This document shows, piece by piece, positions 51,505-60,431 of a DNA stretch of 64,000 bases; the first letter of the stretch is position 1; each line of letters begins with the position of its first letter. Origin of the DNA: Rikenellaceae bacterium (GTDB taxonomy: Bacteria; Bacteroidota; Bacteroidia; Bacteroidales; Rikenellaceae); contig JAGBHC010000031.1 in NCBI GenBank assembly GCA_017935625.1, forward strand, positions 102,946 through 166,945, given 5' to 3'. The notes under the pieces were generated by a model. The model was given only the letters and a program-made list of their open reading frames with translations. It did no database searches and was not told the DNA's origin. Position numbers and translations under genes: made by a program.

Positions 51505-53466
51505 TCATCGGGTGTAGAGCGCTTTCATTTCGGGATAGAGCGCCATGGCTTCGGTGGTGTGTCCCTTCCGGTCGAAAAGTCCTCCCCACTGGGGCGAGGT
51601 GGCCTCCCAGATGAAACTTCCCAGACCCAGCCCGTCGGGCAGCGAAGCCACGATTTCGTTCACCTCCCGCTTGCAGTCCTGATATTCGACCACCACGATG
51701 GGACGGCGGTAGCGGGCTGCCAGGTCGGTGAGATTGCCGCGCAGGTCGTCGAGCGTGCCGTGCCATTTGGGGTAGTAGGACTGGCCGATGACGTCGAACA
51801 CCACGTCCTGGGCAATCATGCTGTCGAAGAATCGCACCGACTCCTCGTTCTGGCCGCCGCAGGCGGTGTGCAGCATGATTTTGATGCCGGGGTCGGCGGC
51901 GCGGACCGCGGAGCTGGCCACGCGCAGCAGGACGGCCAGCGAGAGGTAGGAGCCGTCGTCGATGGCCCCCGAAGGCCAGAGCATGCCGTTGTTTATCTCA
52001 TTGCCCACCTGCACCATGTCGGGGGTGACGCCCTCGGCGATGAAGCGTTCGATGGTCTCCCGCGTGTAGTAGTAGACCTGGCCTTCGAGCCGGGCGCCGT
52101 GCATGCGTTCCCAGGCTGCTGGTTTGATTTGCTTCTGGGGGTCGGCCCAGTTGTCGCTGTAGTGGAAGTCGAGCAGGAATTTCATGCCTGCCTTTTTGAT
52201 GCGCTTGGCCATGGCCAGCGTGTGCTCCAGGTCGCAGAAGCCCTCTTTCGAGTAGCCGATGGGCGAGGCGGGGTCCACGAACAGGCGCAGACGAATCCAG
52301 TTGAACCCGTTGTCGGAGAGAATCTCCATCACCTCGCGCGTCCCCTGTCCGTCGGAGAATGCGGTTCCGCGCTGCTCCTGCTGGTCCGCCCACGAGATGT
52401 CGGCTCCGATGACCGGCTCGCCGAAATCGACCGAACGGCGGTAGACGGCCGTGTCGCAGGGCTGCGAGGCCGGGTCGGCATAGCGCTCCGCAATCTCTTT
52501 GTAGACGGCTATCATGTCGGTGGTGCGGCCTTTGGTAATCAGGTTGCGGTAGGTGGGCTCCCAGAACATGGTGCCGATGCCCAGCCCGCCGGGGACGGAG
52601 CGCACGATGTCGTTTATCTTCGCGATGTTGGGGCCGGCGTATTCGCAGACCGAAAGGGGCAGCCCGTAGCGGGCGGCCAGGTCGTGCAGATTGGCCTTCA
52701 GGTCGTCGAACGTGCCGTGCGACTGGTCGTAATAGGAGAGACCGATGATATCGAACCGGGCTCCGCGCTGAATCATGTTGTCGAGAAAGCGGCGGCAGAG
52801 GGCGTTCTGTCCGCCCAGGGCCAGATGGAGCATGATGCGCGCGTCGGGAAGCACCTCCTCCACGGCCGCCTGTCCGGCCTTGTAGAGATTGCAGAAGGCG
52901 TCCCACCCCTCGGAGTCGGTGTTGTCGTCGATGCGGGCGTCGGGCCACACCATGCCGTGGTCTATCTCATTGCCGATTTGAACCATGTCGGGAGCTACGC
53001 CCTCGTTCTTGAGCCGGGTGAGCACCGCTTTGGTGTGGTCGTAGAGCGCCCGGTCGAGTTCCCGGCCGCTGAGCCCCTCCCACGACGAGGGCTTGAACTG
53101 CTTGTCGGGGTCGGCCCAGGTGTCGCTGTAATGGAAGTCGAGCAGATATTCCAGACCCGCGGCCTTGATGCGCCGGGCCATGGCCAGCGTGTGCTCCAGG
53201 TCGCAGAAACCCTCTTTCGAGTAGCCGCCCGGTGCGGCGGGGTCTACGAAGATGCGCAGCCGGATGTAGTTGAACCGGTAGTCTTTGAGAATCTCCAGAA
53301 TGTCTTTCTGCCGGTCGCCGTCGTAGTAGACCGTGCCGCGGGCCTCCTCCTGCGGTACGAACGAGATGTCGGCGCCGAGAATGAACGGGTCGGGACGGGC
53401 CGTGCATGAGACGAGCCCCGCCACGACGCAGAGCGCGAAGAGCGTCAGAGTCGATAGTTTCTTCAT
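51505..53466 (-). CDS. Lipoprotein with two GH53 endo-beta-1,4-galactanase domains
   Basis: The 653-residue product has a lipoprotein signal (MKKLSTLTLFALCVVAGLVS with Cys21) and two consecutive GH53 modules, about residues 28-340 and 350-650. Each starts with GADIS and contains FNYIRLRIFVDPAAPGGYSK or FNWIRLRLFVDPASPIGYSK, LLDFHYSDTWADP or LLDFHYSDNWADP, the acid/base Glu in QIGNEIDHGM or QVGNEINNGM, and a nucleophile Glu in VCEYAG or VVEYQD. GH53 enzymes cut beta-1,4-galactan side chains of pectin. Both modules look catalytically complete. The protein is probably on the outer membrane surface. It has no visible SusC/SusD partners here. Confidence 0.93.
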   Translation of the reverse strand: MKKLSTLTLFALCVVAGLVSCTARPDPFILGADISFVPQEEARGTVYYDGDRQKDILEILKDYRFNYIRLRIFVDPAAPGGYSKEGFCDLEHTLAMARRIKAAGLEYLLDFHYSDTWADPDKQFKPSSWEGLSGRELDRALYDHTKAVLTRLKNEGVAPDMVQIGNEIDHGMVWPDARIDDNTDSEGWDAFCNLYKAGQAAVEEVLPDARIMLHLALGGQNALCRRFLDNMIQRGARFDIIGLSYYDQSHGTFDDLKANLHDLAARYGLPLSVCEYAGPNIAKINDIVRSVPGGLGIGTMFWEPTYRNLITKGRTTDMIAVYKEIAERYADPASQPCDTAVYRRSVDFGEPVIGADISWADQQEQRGTAFSDGQGTREVMEILSDNGFNWIRLRLFVDPASPIGYSKEGFCDLEHTLAMAKRIKKAGMKFLLDFHYSDNWADPQKQIKPAAWERMHGARLEGQVYYYTRETIERFIAEGVTPDMVQVGNEINNGMLWPSGAIDDGSYLSLAVLLRVASSAVRAADPGIKIMLHTACGGQNEESVRFFDSMIAQDVVFDVIGQSYYPKWHGTLDDLRGNLTDLAARYRRPIVVVEYQDCKREVNEIVASLPDGLGLGSFIWEATSPQWGGLFDRKGHTTEAMALYPEMKALYTR

Positions 53467-53808
53467 AGCGTTAAAATAGTTTTAAGGTTGTCGTCCTACA
53501 AAATTAGGAAAATTATCGGAAAACGCATCCTCTTTCCGGCTTTATTTTCAGCGGGGTATTTCTCCTGCCCCGGGGAAGGGAACGTACGCGGGGCCGATTA
53601 GTTTCGTCATACTCGTGTCCGGAGTTGAGATTGCGGCCGCTTTTGTCTAAATTTCGTTAAAAAACGGGAAGAGGTAAAGTGCCCCGACCCCGGGCGCCTC
53701 CTCTCGGGATGTCCGGCCCTTTGCCGCCGAATCTCTCCTGTCGCGCTGTTTTCATTTTTTAATCGGGGCACAATGCGATTTGTGTCCGCCAAATTTCGAA
53801 ATATCATG
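53467..53808. other. Intergenic region without a clear gene
   Basis: I see no supportable gene in this stretch. A TAATTTTG-like box on the minus strand (53499-53506) could be part of the galactanase promoter, but it lacks a matching upstream TTTG. Confidence 0.5.
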
Positions 53809-54240
53809 ATGACGAACTCTGTAATTCCCGATTTTATCGTAGACGAACTCTATGTCTTTTTCCCGGCTCCGGCTTCCGGACCGGATGACTCCGCCGAAGA
53901 GAACGGTTCCGGCCAGGCGGATGACCCCGGCCGCAGCGGCGACTCCGCCAATTCCGTCGCTGCTGCGGGGAGTGCCGCCTGTGCGCCTGCCGCTGTGTCC
54001 GGCGTTCCGCTCGCCGGGGCGGAGGAGCCGGACTCGTCGGATGCCGGATGTCTGTGGGGTACGTTCCGGTGGGTCGATGCCGGAGCGGTGGTTCTGGACA
54101 TCGCGACCTCCGACATGGTCCGGTTCCGGTACGGCTGTCCCGTTCCGGAGCATCTGAGCCTGATACGCCGGGCCACGCGCGATGAAATCCGCGACTTCTT
54201 CTACAGCCTCGGGCGGGCGGAGCAGATGCTCGGGAAGTAG
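53809..54240 (+). CDS. Small unknown protein with an Ala/Ser-rich insert
   Basis: The frame from 53809 gives 143 residues; starts at 53773 and 53806 are also possible. It opens with MTNSVIPDFIVDELYVFFPA, continues through a low-complexity Ala/Ser/Gly/Asp segment (~25-75) and ends with a compact part (CLWGTFRWVDAGAVVLDIAT, RFRYGCPVPEHLSLIRRATR, RDFFYSLGRAEQMLGK). The ordered ends suggest a real cytoplasmic protein with a flexible insert. No family is recognised. Confidence 0.55.
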   Translation: MTNSVIPDFIVDELYVFFPAPASGPDDSAEENGSGQADDPGRSGDSANSVAAAGSAACAPAAVSGVPLAGAEEPDSSDAGCLWGTFRWVDAGAVVLDIATSDMVRFRYGCPVPEHLSLIRRATRDEIRDFFYSLGRAEQMLGK

Positions 54241-54287
54241 CGGGCGGCCGCTGCCGCATCGCGTGCTGCGTGCAACGGCTGAAACGA

Positions 54288-54323
54288 ATTCCCCCGGAAA
54301 CCTCATCGGGTTTCCGGGGGAAT
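54288..54323. terminator. Terminator hairpin at the end of the polysaccharide locus
   Basis: Arms 54288-54302 and 54309-54323 pair perfectly over 15 bp between the convergent small ORF and glycosyltransferase genes. The T run is weak on both sides. Confidence 0.65.
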
Positions 54324-54342
54324 GTTCGGAGAACCGGGCCGG

Positions 54343-55113
54343 CTATTTCCGATATTTGAAATAGCTGATTACCGCCCAGCAGCACAGGTAGTAGGCGCTG
54401 CGTATCGGAGAGAGATGCTCTACTTTGCGCAGCACGTTCCACTGCGGCTTGACGACCCGCTTTTTATTGGCGGTTACGGAACTTTTGCGCAACCGGTAAT
54501 CCACCAGTATTTCGGGATTCCCGTGTGCGTATCCCCCGTTGCGGAGCATCGACAGCCAGTATACGTAATCGTCCCGCAGGCTGCCCAAGGCCTCGTTGAA
54601 GTAGATTTTTTCGATTCTGGAGGTGTCGTATATGGCCGTGGAGGGAAAAATCGGGCAGGTCTTGAGCAGCGATTTGTAGCTCACTCTGGCCGGAACGATG
54701 AACGGAGAGAGTATCTCCTCCTTGCTCTTTTCGTCGATGCGCCGGTAGGAGGAAAAGACTATCGCCGCATTTTTTTCCTGCATGAATGCGAGTTGCTTTT
54801 CCAGAAAATCGGGATGCCACAGGTCGTCCGAGTCGAGAAATGCGATATATCGACCGCGGGCGGCTTTCAGAGCGATGTTCCGGGCTCCGGACGAACCTCG
54901 GTTTTCCCTGCTCGCAATCAGATGTATTCTCGGGTCCTTTTTCGTATAGGAGTTCACCACGGCGATGCCGGCCCCCTGGTCCGGAGAACAGTCGTCCACG
55001 ATTATCATCTCCCAGTCGGTGTAGCTCTGGGCAAGTACGGATTGAATGGTTTCTCCGACAAAATCGGCACCCTTGTACATGGGTGTAACGATAGAAACTA
55101 ATCGGGTTTCCAT
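54343..55113 (-). CDS. Family 2 glycosyltransferase
   Basis: The 256-residue enzyme has the GT-A fold of family 2: VSIVTPMYKGADFVGETIQS, WEMIIVDDCSPDQG and the DxD-type motif YIAFLDSDDLWHPDFLEKQL. A C-terminal hydrophobic end (SAYYLCCWAVISYF) may contact the membrane. It would add one sugar to the lipid-linked repeat unit at the inner face of the cytoplasmic membrane. It is the last gene of the polysaccharide operon. Confidence 0.93.
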   Translation of the reverse strand: METRLVSIVTPMYKGADFVGETIQSVLAQSYTDWEMIIVDDCSPDQGAGIAVVNSYTKKDPRIHLIASRENRGSSGARNIALKAARGRYIAFLDSDDLWHPDFLEKQLAFMQEKNAAIVFSSYRRIDEKSKEEILSPFIVPARVSYKSLLKTCPIFPSTAIYDTSRIEKIYFNEALGSLRDDYVYWLSMLRNGGYAHGNPEILVDYRLRKSSVTANKKRVVKPQWNVLRKVEHLSPIRSAYYLCCWAVISYFKYRK

Positions 55114-55170
55114 ATTAGTCAGTTGAAATATTAGAATGTTTTAGAAAAGAGAATTATCTGAAGACGGGTC

Positions 55171-55920
55171 TTAATGCTTGCGATAGACGCGTTTGGCTCC
55201 GAAATGGTAGCTGAACCAGAATAGGGCTATGGTCTCGCACATGACCGCTCTGTCCCACACCTTCCTGTACAGCGGACGTTTGCTTCGGGTCCATAGACTG
55301 CCGACGGTGGTGACCGATGTCGATAGGCGGCGGTACTTCAGGTAGGGCTTGTCGTAGAACAGCACGCGTCCGCTCACGCACGCCACCATTCCTATCCATT
55401 GGTCATAACCGACGGAGAGACTCGGGCATAACGGCAGGGATAAGTGAAGGATTCTTCGGGTGAATGCCATGCAGGAGCCGTAAAAGGCAGGCCGGACGAT
55501 GTTGTTGAGCAGTCCGGCCTTCGATTTGTACAGGGCGAAAAACGAGGGGTGGACGGTGTTGAGGTGTTCGTCCGTGACTATCGAATCGGTCACGACCAAA
55601 TCGTACTGTTGCAGTTTGGCCAGGACATCGGCGTATTTGCCCGCTATCCACACGTCGTCCTGGTCCGAAAGAAAGACGTAATCCCCTTTGGCATGGGAGA
55701 GGGCATTTCCGAAATTGGAACTGAATCCATGTTTTCCCCGGTTGCGGAGGAGGCGGATGCGGGGGTCGTCGTACCCGCCGATGATATTGCACGTGTCATC
55801 GGTGGAACCGTCGTCCGAAATGATTAATTCGTCGTCGATTGACAGTTGTGCCAATATGCTGTCAATCTGTTCGCGGAGGTAGCGTGCTCCGTTGTAGGTT
55901 GCCATGCAGACCGAAACCAT
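55171..55920 (-). CDS. Family 2 glycosyltransferase, rhamnosyltransferase-like
   Basis: The 249-residue enzyme has MVSVCMATYNGARYLREQID, DELIISDDGSTDDTCNIIGG and YVFLSDQDDVWIAGKYADVL, the usual nucleotide-sugar and metal-binding motifs of GT2. It ends with a basic tail typical of membrane-associated transferases. Its 5' end lies 2 bases from the stop of the upstream GT gene. Confidence 0.93.
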   Translation of the reverse strand: MVSVCMATYNGARYLREQIDSILAQLSIDDELIISDDGSTDDTCNIIGGYDDPRIRLLRNRGKHGFSSNFGNALSHAKGDYVFLSDQDDVWIAGKYADVLAKLQQYDLVVTDSIVTDEHLNTVHPSFFALYKSKAGLLNNIVRPAFYGSCMAFTRRILHLSLPLCPSLSVGYDQWIGMVACVSGRVLFYDKPYLKYRRLSTSVTTVGSLWTRSKRPLYRKVWDRAVMCETIALFWFSYHFGAKRVYRKH

Positions 55921-55922
55921 GG

Positions 55923-56759
55923 TTATCTTCTGATGAGATAAAGGAATTTATAGAACCACCATTTCGCCGGACTGCCGTAGCCGTGCTTTACGAAGAATCT
56001 GACTAAACGATTGTTTTTGTCGTATACGGAGCGGAGAGAGGCCAGCTTGCTGAAAAAGACACGGAGGTTGAGTTTCGTATATTGTGCTCCCAGGGTGTTG
56101 GAACCGTGTTGTCTATACAAGATGGTCGTTTGAGAAAGATATGCGACCAGTCCGTTTTTGGATACGATATACGCAATCCAGTAATCGTGCATGGGCGCAT
56201 CCGGCGGCAAAGGGAGCGATTGGACCTTCGCCCTGTCGTTAATCATCATCGTGCACCCCGTTACGCCGTTGTTGATTCCGATGTAATTCGCCTGGGAAAG
56301 CAGGTCGGGTCTTAATTTCATCATCTTCCACAGCGAGGGGCGGATGACTTTCAGATTGCTATCGACAACCTGCAAATCGGTATGTACGACTATCGGAATA
56401 TCGGGATGTGATTTTTCGGTTTCGTACATTTTAGCCGAGGTCCGTTCGATTTTGTCCGGAAGCCAAACGTCGTCCTGGTCGCAGAACATGTAATACGAAG
56501 CATCCGTCTGCTCCAACAGCCAGAAGAAACGGCCGGCGGCTCCTTTGTGCAAAACGGGGTCCGTCAATATGAATATCTTCTTCGGATGTTGATTGGCATA
56601 TTGTCCGACGATTTTCAATGTCTCGTCCGAAGAACCGTCGTCGCTTATGAATATGGCAAAATCTTGGCAGGTTTGTGCCAGCAGGCTGTCAAGCTGTTGC
56701 CGGACGTATTTGGCTCCGTTGTAGGTCGCCATTAAGATGGCCAGGTGGTGTCGTTTCAT
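55923..56759 (-). CDS. Family 2 glycosyltransferase
   Basis: The start at 56759 (MKRHHLAILMATYNGAKYVR) overlaps the stop of the polymerase gene by 4 bases (ATGA), so it is preferred to the ATG at 56768. The 278-residue enzyme has FAIFISDDGSSDETLKIVGQ and YYMFCDQDDVWLPDKIERTS. It is similar in layout to the next GT gene downstream, suggesting an old duplication. Confidence 0.93.
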   Translation of the reverse strand: MKRHHLAILMATYNGAKYVRQQLDSLLAQTCQDFAIFISDDGSSDETLKIVGQYANQHPKKIFILTDPVLHKGAAGRFFWLLEQTDASYYMFCDQDDVWLPDKIERTSAKMYETEKSHPDIPIVVHTDLQVVDSNLKVIRPSLWKMMKLRPDLLSQANYIGINNGVTGCTMMINDRAKVQSLPLPPDAPMHDYWIAYIVSKNGLVAYLSQTTILYRQHGSNTLGAQYTKLNLRVFFSKLASLRSVYDKNNRLVRFFVKHGYGSPAKWWFYKFLYLIRR

Positions 56760-57931
56760 TTTTCGCAATATACGGGATTGGATGCGTAGGAATAGGCCGC
56801 TAAAAGGGCCAGCATGCCTGTTGTGCTGATTAATAATGGATTAGTGCCGCTAACCAGTATGTAGAGTATGTATCCTATGGTGAATGGCAGAAAATATTGC
56901 AGCGTATTCTTCTTTTTATAGATGACTATGCACGGATAGATGAAAATCGCCAATATCCAGACGGCTCCCGGTATGCCGAAATATCTTATCAATTCGATGA
57001 ATGTCCATTCCGTCTGCGATACATAGGTATGCCAGCCTTCGGTATAGAACATGCCACCCGGTCCTTGCCCCCATAGCAGGGCGCTCATATTGTTATCGAA
57101 AAAGTCGAGATAGGATTTCAGATGTCCGTATTTGACGAGATTGGACGGCTCTTTCGTCTCCGACATCAACATCCAGAGCAGGATGCAGAAACCTATTGCG
57201 AACAGACTGATGATGGGGTATAGGACCAGCATTCCGCCTTTGATTCTCAGGAGCTTCAGCATCGGCATTCCCGCAAATATCAATATGGCCGACAACATGC
57301 AGGCCCGGGTCCCCGAGAAAAACAGAGCTGCGGCGAATATCGCGGTGAGAAGCAGGTTTCTATATCGGGATGTCTTCTCGAACCAATACTTGTAACAGTA
57401 AATGCTGTATGGAATTATTACCAGAGGCAGGGTGCGGTAAAAGACATTCGTGAACTTTATTCCTAAGAAGTATCGGTTGGACATCATGATTAATCCTATT
57501 TTCCGGTCCAGATAGAGATAGGCCCATGCCTCGATGTCGGGGAACCAGAATATGGCAAATGTGATGAATATTACGAACAGAGAGACTATTACGGCCGGGA
57601 ATGTCATCGCCCGCACGATATCCAGTTTATCAATCCAGAGTAACAGTATCAGGGGCGTGAAACTTAGAAACAGCTCATGCGTAAACCCGTAATCGTATAA
57701 ATAGTCGGAGGAGACTCCGATTAGAAAGGTCGCAATGAATAGGATGTAGATGGATATGAATAGAAGGACATATCTGGTTTCTATTTTGCGGTACGTCCAT
57801 GCGCAGCCGGCTGTCAGCAATATGAAAGCGATATCCTTGTAAGGCAAATTCACGATGACGAAAAAACAATAGAGAGCTGTCAGTCTCATCATCGTTTTTG
57901 CATATGAAATATTCCCGATGGAGTGGAGCAT
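56756..57931 (-). CDS. wzy: O-antigen/capsule repeat-unit polymerase (Wzy-like)
   Basis: The 391-residue protein has about ten hydrophobic helices and a larger periplasmic loop near residues 255-320, which contains LLWGQGPGGMFYTEGWHTYV, an O-antigen ligase/polymerase-type motif. It would join repeat units in the periplasm. The base composition is visibly more AT-rich than the neighbours, as is usual for wzy genes that arrive by transfer. The assignment rests on topology, this loop and context. Confidence 0.8.
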   Translation of the reverse strand: MLHSIGNISYAKTMMRLTALYCFFVIVNLPYKDIAFILLTAGCAWTYRKIETRYVLLFISIYILFIATFLIGVSSDYLYDYGFTHELFLSFTPLILLLWIDKLDIVRAMTFPAVIVSLFVIFITFAIFWFPDIEAWAYLYLDRKIGLIMMSNRYFLGIKFTNVFYRTLPLVIIPYSIYCYKYWFEKTSRYRNLLLTAIFAAALFFSGTRACMLSAILIFAGMPMLKLLRIKGGMLVLYPIISLFAIGFCILLWMLMSETKEPSNLVKYGHLKSYLDFFDNNMSALLWGQGPGGMFYTEGWHTYVSQTEWTFIELIRYFGIPGAVWILAIFIYPCIVIYKKKNTLQYFLPFTIGYILYILVSGTNPLLISTTGMLALLAAYSYASNPVYCEK

Positions 57932-57976
57932 GATAAACGTAAATCGGATGTTTTTCGGAAAAATGCGACGAGAGTC

Positions 57977-58804
57977 CTATGCGTTTCCGAGAATTCCGGA
58001 TTTTATCCCTCGCATGATTGCTTTCAGCTTGGATTGTTTCGATTTCTCGAAAAAGATGATTTTGACGATGCTTATGCCTGCGAATTGGACCAATTCCGTG
58101 CGAATATATGTCCGGGGCAGGAAATCGCGATATGACTTCCAAAGCCAAATCCTATTGCGCAGGATGTAAAACAATCTGTAAGCGGAGTAATTGCATATGT
58201 GAACAGGCAGGCGTTTCAATTTCGTCTTGCGTACCATGTCGTGATGGAGCCGGGTGTCGTCGAAAACGACGATACGATAGCCGGCCCGCCTGCAACGGTA
58301 GCAGAATTCGTCGTCTACGCAGTCGATGACATAATCCTCCCGGAAAAGGCCCACTTCCCGGAAAACGGCCAATGGAGAGACCGCACCCGACGTGATGACG
58401 CGATTCTCGGTATTGATGACCAGATTCGCCAGCTTCCGGTCGCAGATTCTGGGGGCGAATATCGCCACGTCGCTCTCCCCGCATGCCGCGATGCGCTCTT
58501 TGTAGAGCGGGAAGTTCTCCCACGTGCTGTCCTGGTCCATGGTCATCAGGTGGGTGCAGCCGTTTCGGTCGGCCCATTCGACGGCCCGGTTGAGGGCATG
58601 GGCGATTCCCACGTTCCGGTCGGTTCCCATGTAGGAAATCCGGTCCGCGTACCGGGGCAGGCGGATGCGGTAGTTCTCCCTCTCCTGGGGCGGCGTGTTT
58701 TCCCAGATGATGAGGTGGTCGATGTCGTCGATATAGCGGAGTATGTTTTGCGCAGTCTCCTCCACGTCGGGATAATAGGTGACTACGACGGCGCAGAATT
58801 TCAT
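57977..58804 (-). CDS. Family 2 glycosyltransferase, rhamnosyltransferase-like
   Basis: The 275-residue protein starts MKFCAVVVTYYPDVEETAQN and has NVGIAHALNRAVEWADRNGC, HLMTMDQDSTWENF (metal-binding DQD) and YVIDCVDDEFCYRCRRAGYR, as in RfbF/RfbN-type rhamnosyltransferases. It probably adds rhamnose; the dTDP-sugar dehydratase gene at the right edge fits dTDP-rhamnose as donor (inference). Confidence 0.9.
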   Translation of the reverse strand: MKFCAVVVTYYPDVEETAQNILRYIDDIDHLIIWENTPPQERENYRIRLPRYADRISYMGTDRNVGIAHALNRAVEWADRNGCTHLMTMDQDSTWENFPLYKERIAACGESDVAIFAPRICDRKLANLVINTENRVITSGAVSPLAVFREVGLFREDYVIDCVDDEFCYRCRRAGYRIVVFDDTRLHHDMVRKTKLKRLPVHICNYSAYRLFYILRNRIWLWKSYRDFLPRTYIRTELVQFAGISIVKIIFFEKSKQSKLKAIMRGIKSGILGNA

Positions 58805-58810
58805 GGGGCT

Positions 58811-59380
58811 TTACAAAGTTCTTATCACACGTGCCGGCGAACCGACGGCCACGCTGTCGGCCGGGATGTCGCAGGTCACCACCGAGTTGGCTCCGATGAT
58901 GGCATTCCGGCCGACGGTTACGCCGGGCAGAATCGCCGCTCCTTCGCCAATCCACACGTTCTCTTCGATGACGACGGGGCCTTTCGACCGGAGCGGCCGC
59001 TTCTCCGGAGCGGTTGCCAGTGCCTGTGCCGAAATGGCGCCGTGGCTGTGGTCGGTGATGAGCACCCGGCTGCCGATGAGTACGTTATCGTGTATCTCCA
59101 CCCGGTTTATGGCTCCGATGTGGCAGTCCCAGGTGATGTGTACGTTGTTTCCTATCCTGATTTTGGGCGCATCGCCGTCCGCAGCGAATGCCTCGAGCCG
59201 CAGCCGTCTGTCGCACCGGAAGTTGTCTCCGATTTCGATGAGCCGGCCGTTGTGCAGGTGCAGGGGATAGCTGAAGCGGCATTTTCGCCCGGTGGCTGCG
59301 AATTCGCGGGATTTATAGAGGGAATACAACTTCTCCGCCTCCCTTTTTACCCGATTGACGCATTTGTGGAGAAAAGACAT
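58811..59380 (-). CDS. Hexapeptide-repeat acyltransferase, WcaF/MaaT-like
   Basis: The 189-residue protein shows left-handed beta-helix repeats (IEIGDNFRCDRRLRLEA, IRIGNNVHITWDCHIGAINR, VEIHDNVLIGSRVLITDHSH, VVIEENVWIGEGAAILPGVT, VGRNAIIGANSVVTCDIPAD). The catalytic His is in DHSHG. It probably O-acetylates a sugar of the repeat unit. It is 6 bases upstream of the rhamnosyltransferase-like gene. Confidence 0.9.
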   Translation of the reverse strand: MSFLHKCVNRVKREAEKLYSLYKSREFAATGRKCRFSYPLHLHNGRLIEIGDNFRCDRRLRLEAFAADGDAPKIRIGNNVHITWDCHIGAINRVEIHDNVLIGSRVLITDHSHGAISAQALATAPEKRPLRSKGPVVIEENVWIGEGAAILPGVTVGRNAIIGANSVVTCDIPADSVAVGSPARVIRTL

Positions 59381-59381
59381 A

Positions 59382-60419
59382 TCAATATCTGACTTGGAAC
59401 AGATGTTCGATTTCCGCCTCGAACTCGGCTTTTTCTCTGCGGATGGAATCCCGGTAATATTGGAAATCCTTGATGCGTTCTTCGTAAGCGGCCATCGTCT
59501 CCCGGATGCAGGTCAATATTTCCGGAATATTGCGGTTGTGCTGGTGGAATTTATAGGAGCTGTCGATTGCGACATCTTCGAAGAAATTAGCGGAACCTTT
59601 GTAGCCGGTTATGACGCAGAGGCCGTTCATGGCGGCTTCCCGAGGCAGCCGGTCCTTGCCCGGGTGGTATCCGAAGTCTATATAGACCTTACTGCTTTGC
59701 ATGGTGGTGATGATTTCGGCACGCGTCATGTCTATAAGCGGTTTCCAGACGATATCCGGAGCCGCCTGAATCAGTTTCCGGGTAAATTCCCAACCTTTTT
59801 TGGGATTGTAGAGCACTACGTTCTCCCGGCCCTGTGTGTTTATCGGGCCGAAGTGTTCGGTATTGATGTAATCTTTCAAGGCGCATAGATTCTTCACCCC
59901 TCTGCCTTGCAGAAAATATTGTGCGTACTCGGACTGGTAGCCGTGCATGTCGCCCTTCGAGATGAGTTCTGCGAATGTTATCGGATGTGCGGAGCGGTTC
60001 CGCTGCTTCCCGCAGAGTCGGCACCATCTTTTAATCCACTCTTTGGCTCCTAAGGCCGGGTTCCACCGGAAGAGCTCCCGAAGGGATATGTGTTCCCGGT
60101 CTACCATGTAGAAGTGGTCCACACTCAGCCACCACAGAAATTTCTGACACCGTTTCGTCTCTCTCGACTTTTCGAATATGCCTTCGTATACGACGACGAT
60201 GTTCTTTTCGCACTCTTCTATCTCCTCCGCAATCGATATTTCATATCTCTTATACGCCTCGGGAATGTCGTGGGGAGTGTTCCCGAAATATACGAGATAG
60301 GCGTGGCGGCCCATACGATTCAGCTTATCGGCCAATTGATGCAACAGTTCCGCACCTCCGGTTACCACTCCGGCGGGACAGTAGATATAAATTTTGGAGT
60401 CTTGATAAATTTTAAGCAT
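59382..60419 (-). CDS. Glycosyltransferase (GT4/GT-B-like)
   Basis: The 345-residue protein starts with MLKIYQDSKIYIYCPAGVVT followed by GGAELLHQLADKLNRMGRHA, a GT-B N-terminal glycine-rich motif. Toward the C terminus VYIDFGYHPGKDRLPREAAM followed by NGLCVITG resembles the donor-binding EX7E region. It is more AT-rich than flanking housekeeping genes. The sugar cannot be inferred. Confidence 0.82.
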   Translation of the reverse strand: MLKIYQDSKIYIYCPAGVVTGGAELLHQLADKLNRMGRHAYLVYFGNTPHDIPEAYKRYEISIAEEIEECEKNIVVVYEGIFEKSRETKRCQKFLWWLSVDHFYMVDREHISLRELFRWNPALGAKEWIKRWCRLCGKQRNRSAHPITFAELISKGDMHGYQSEYAQYFLQGRGVKNLCALKDYINTEHFGPINTQGRENVVLYNPKKGWEFTRKLIQAAPDIVWKPLIDMTRAEIITTMQSSKVYIDFGYHPGKDRLPREAAMNGLCVITGYKGSANFFEDVAIDSSYKFHQHNRNIPEILTCIRETMAAYEERIKDFQYYRDSIRREKAEFEAEIEHLFQVRY

Positions 60420-60431
60420 AATGTATTCATT

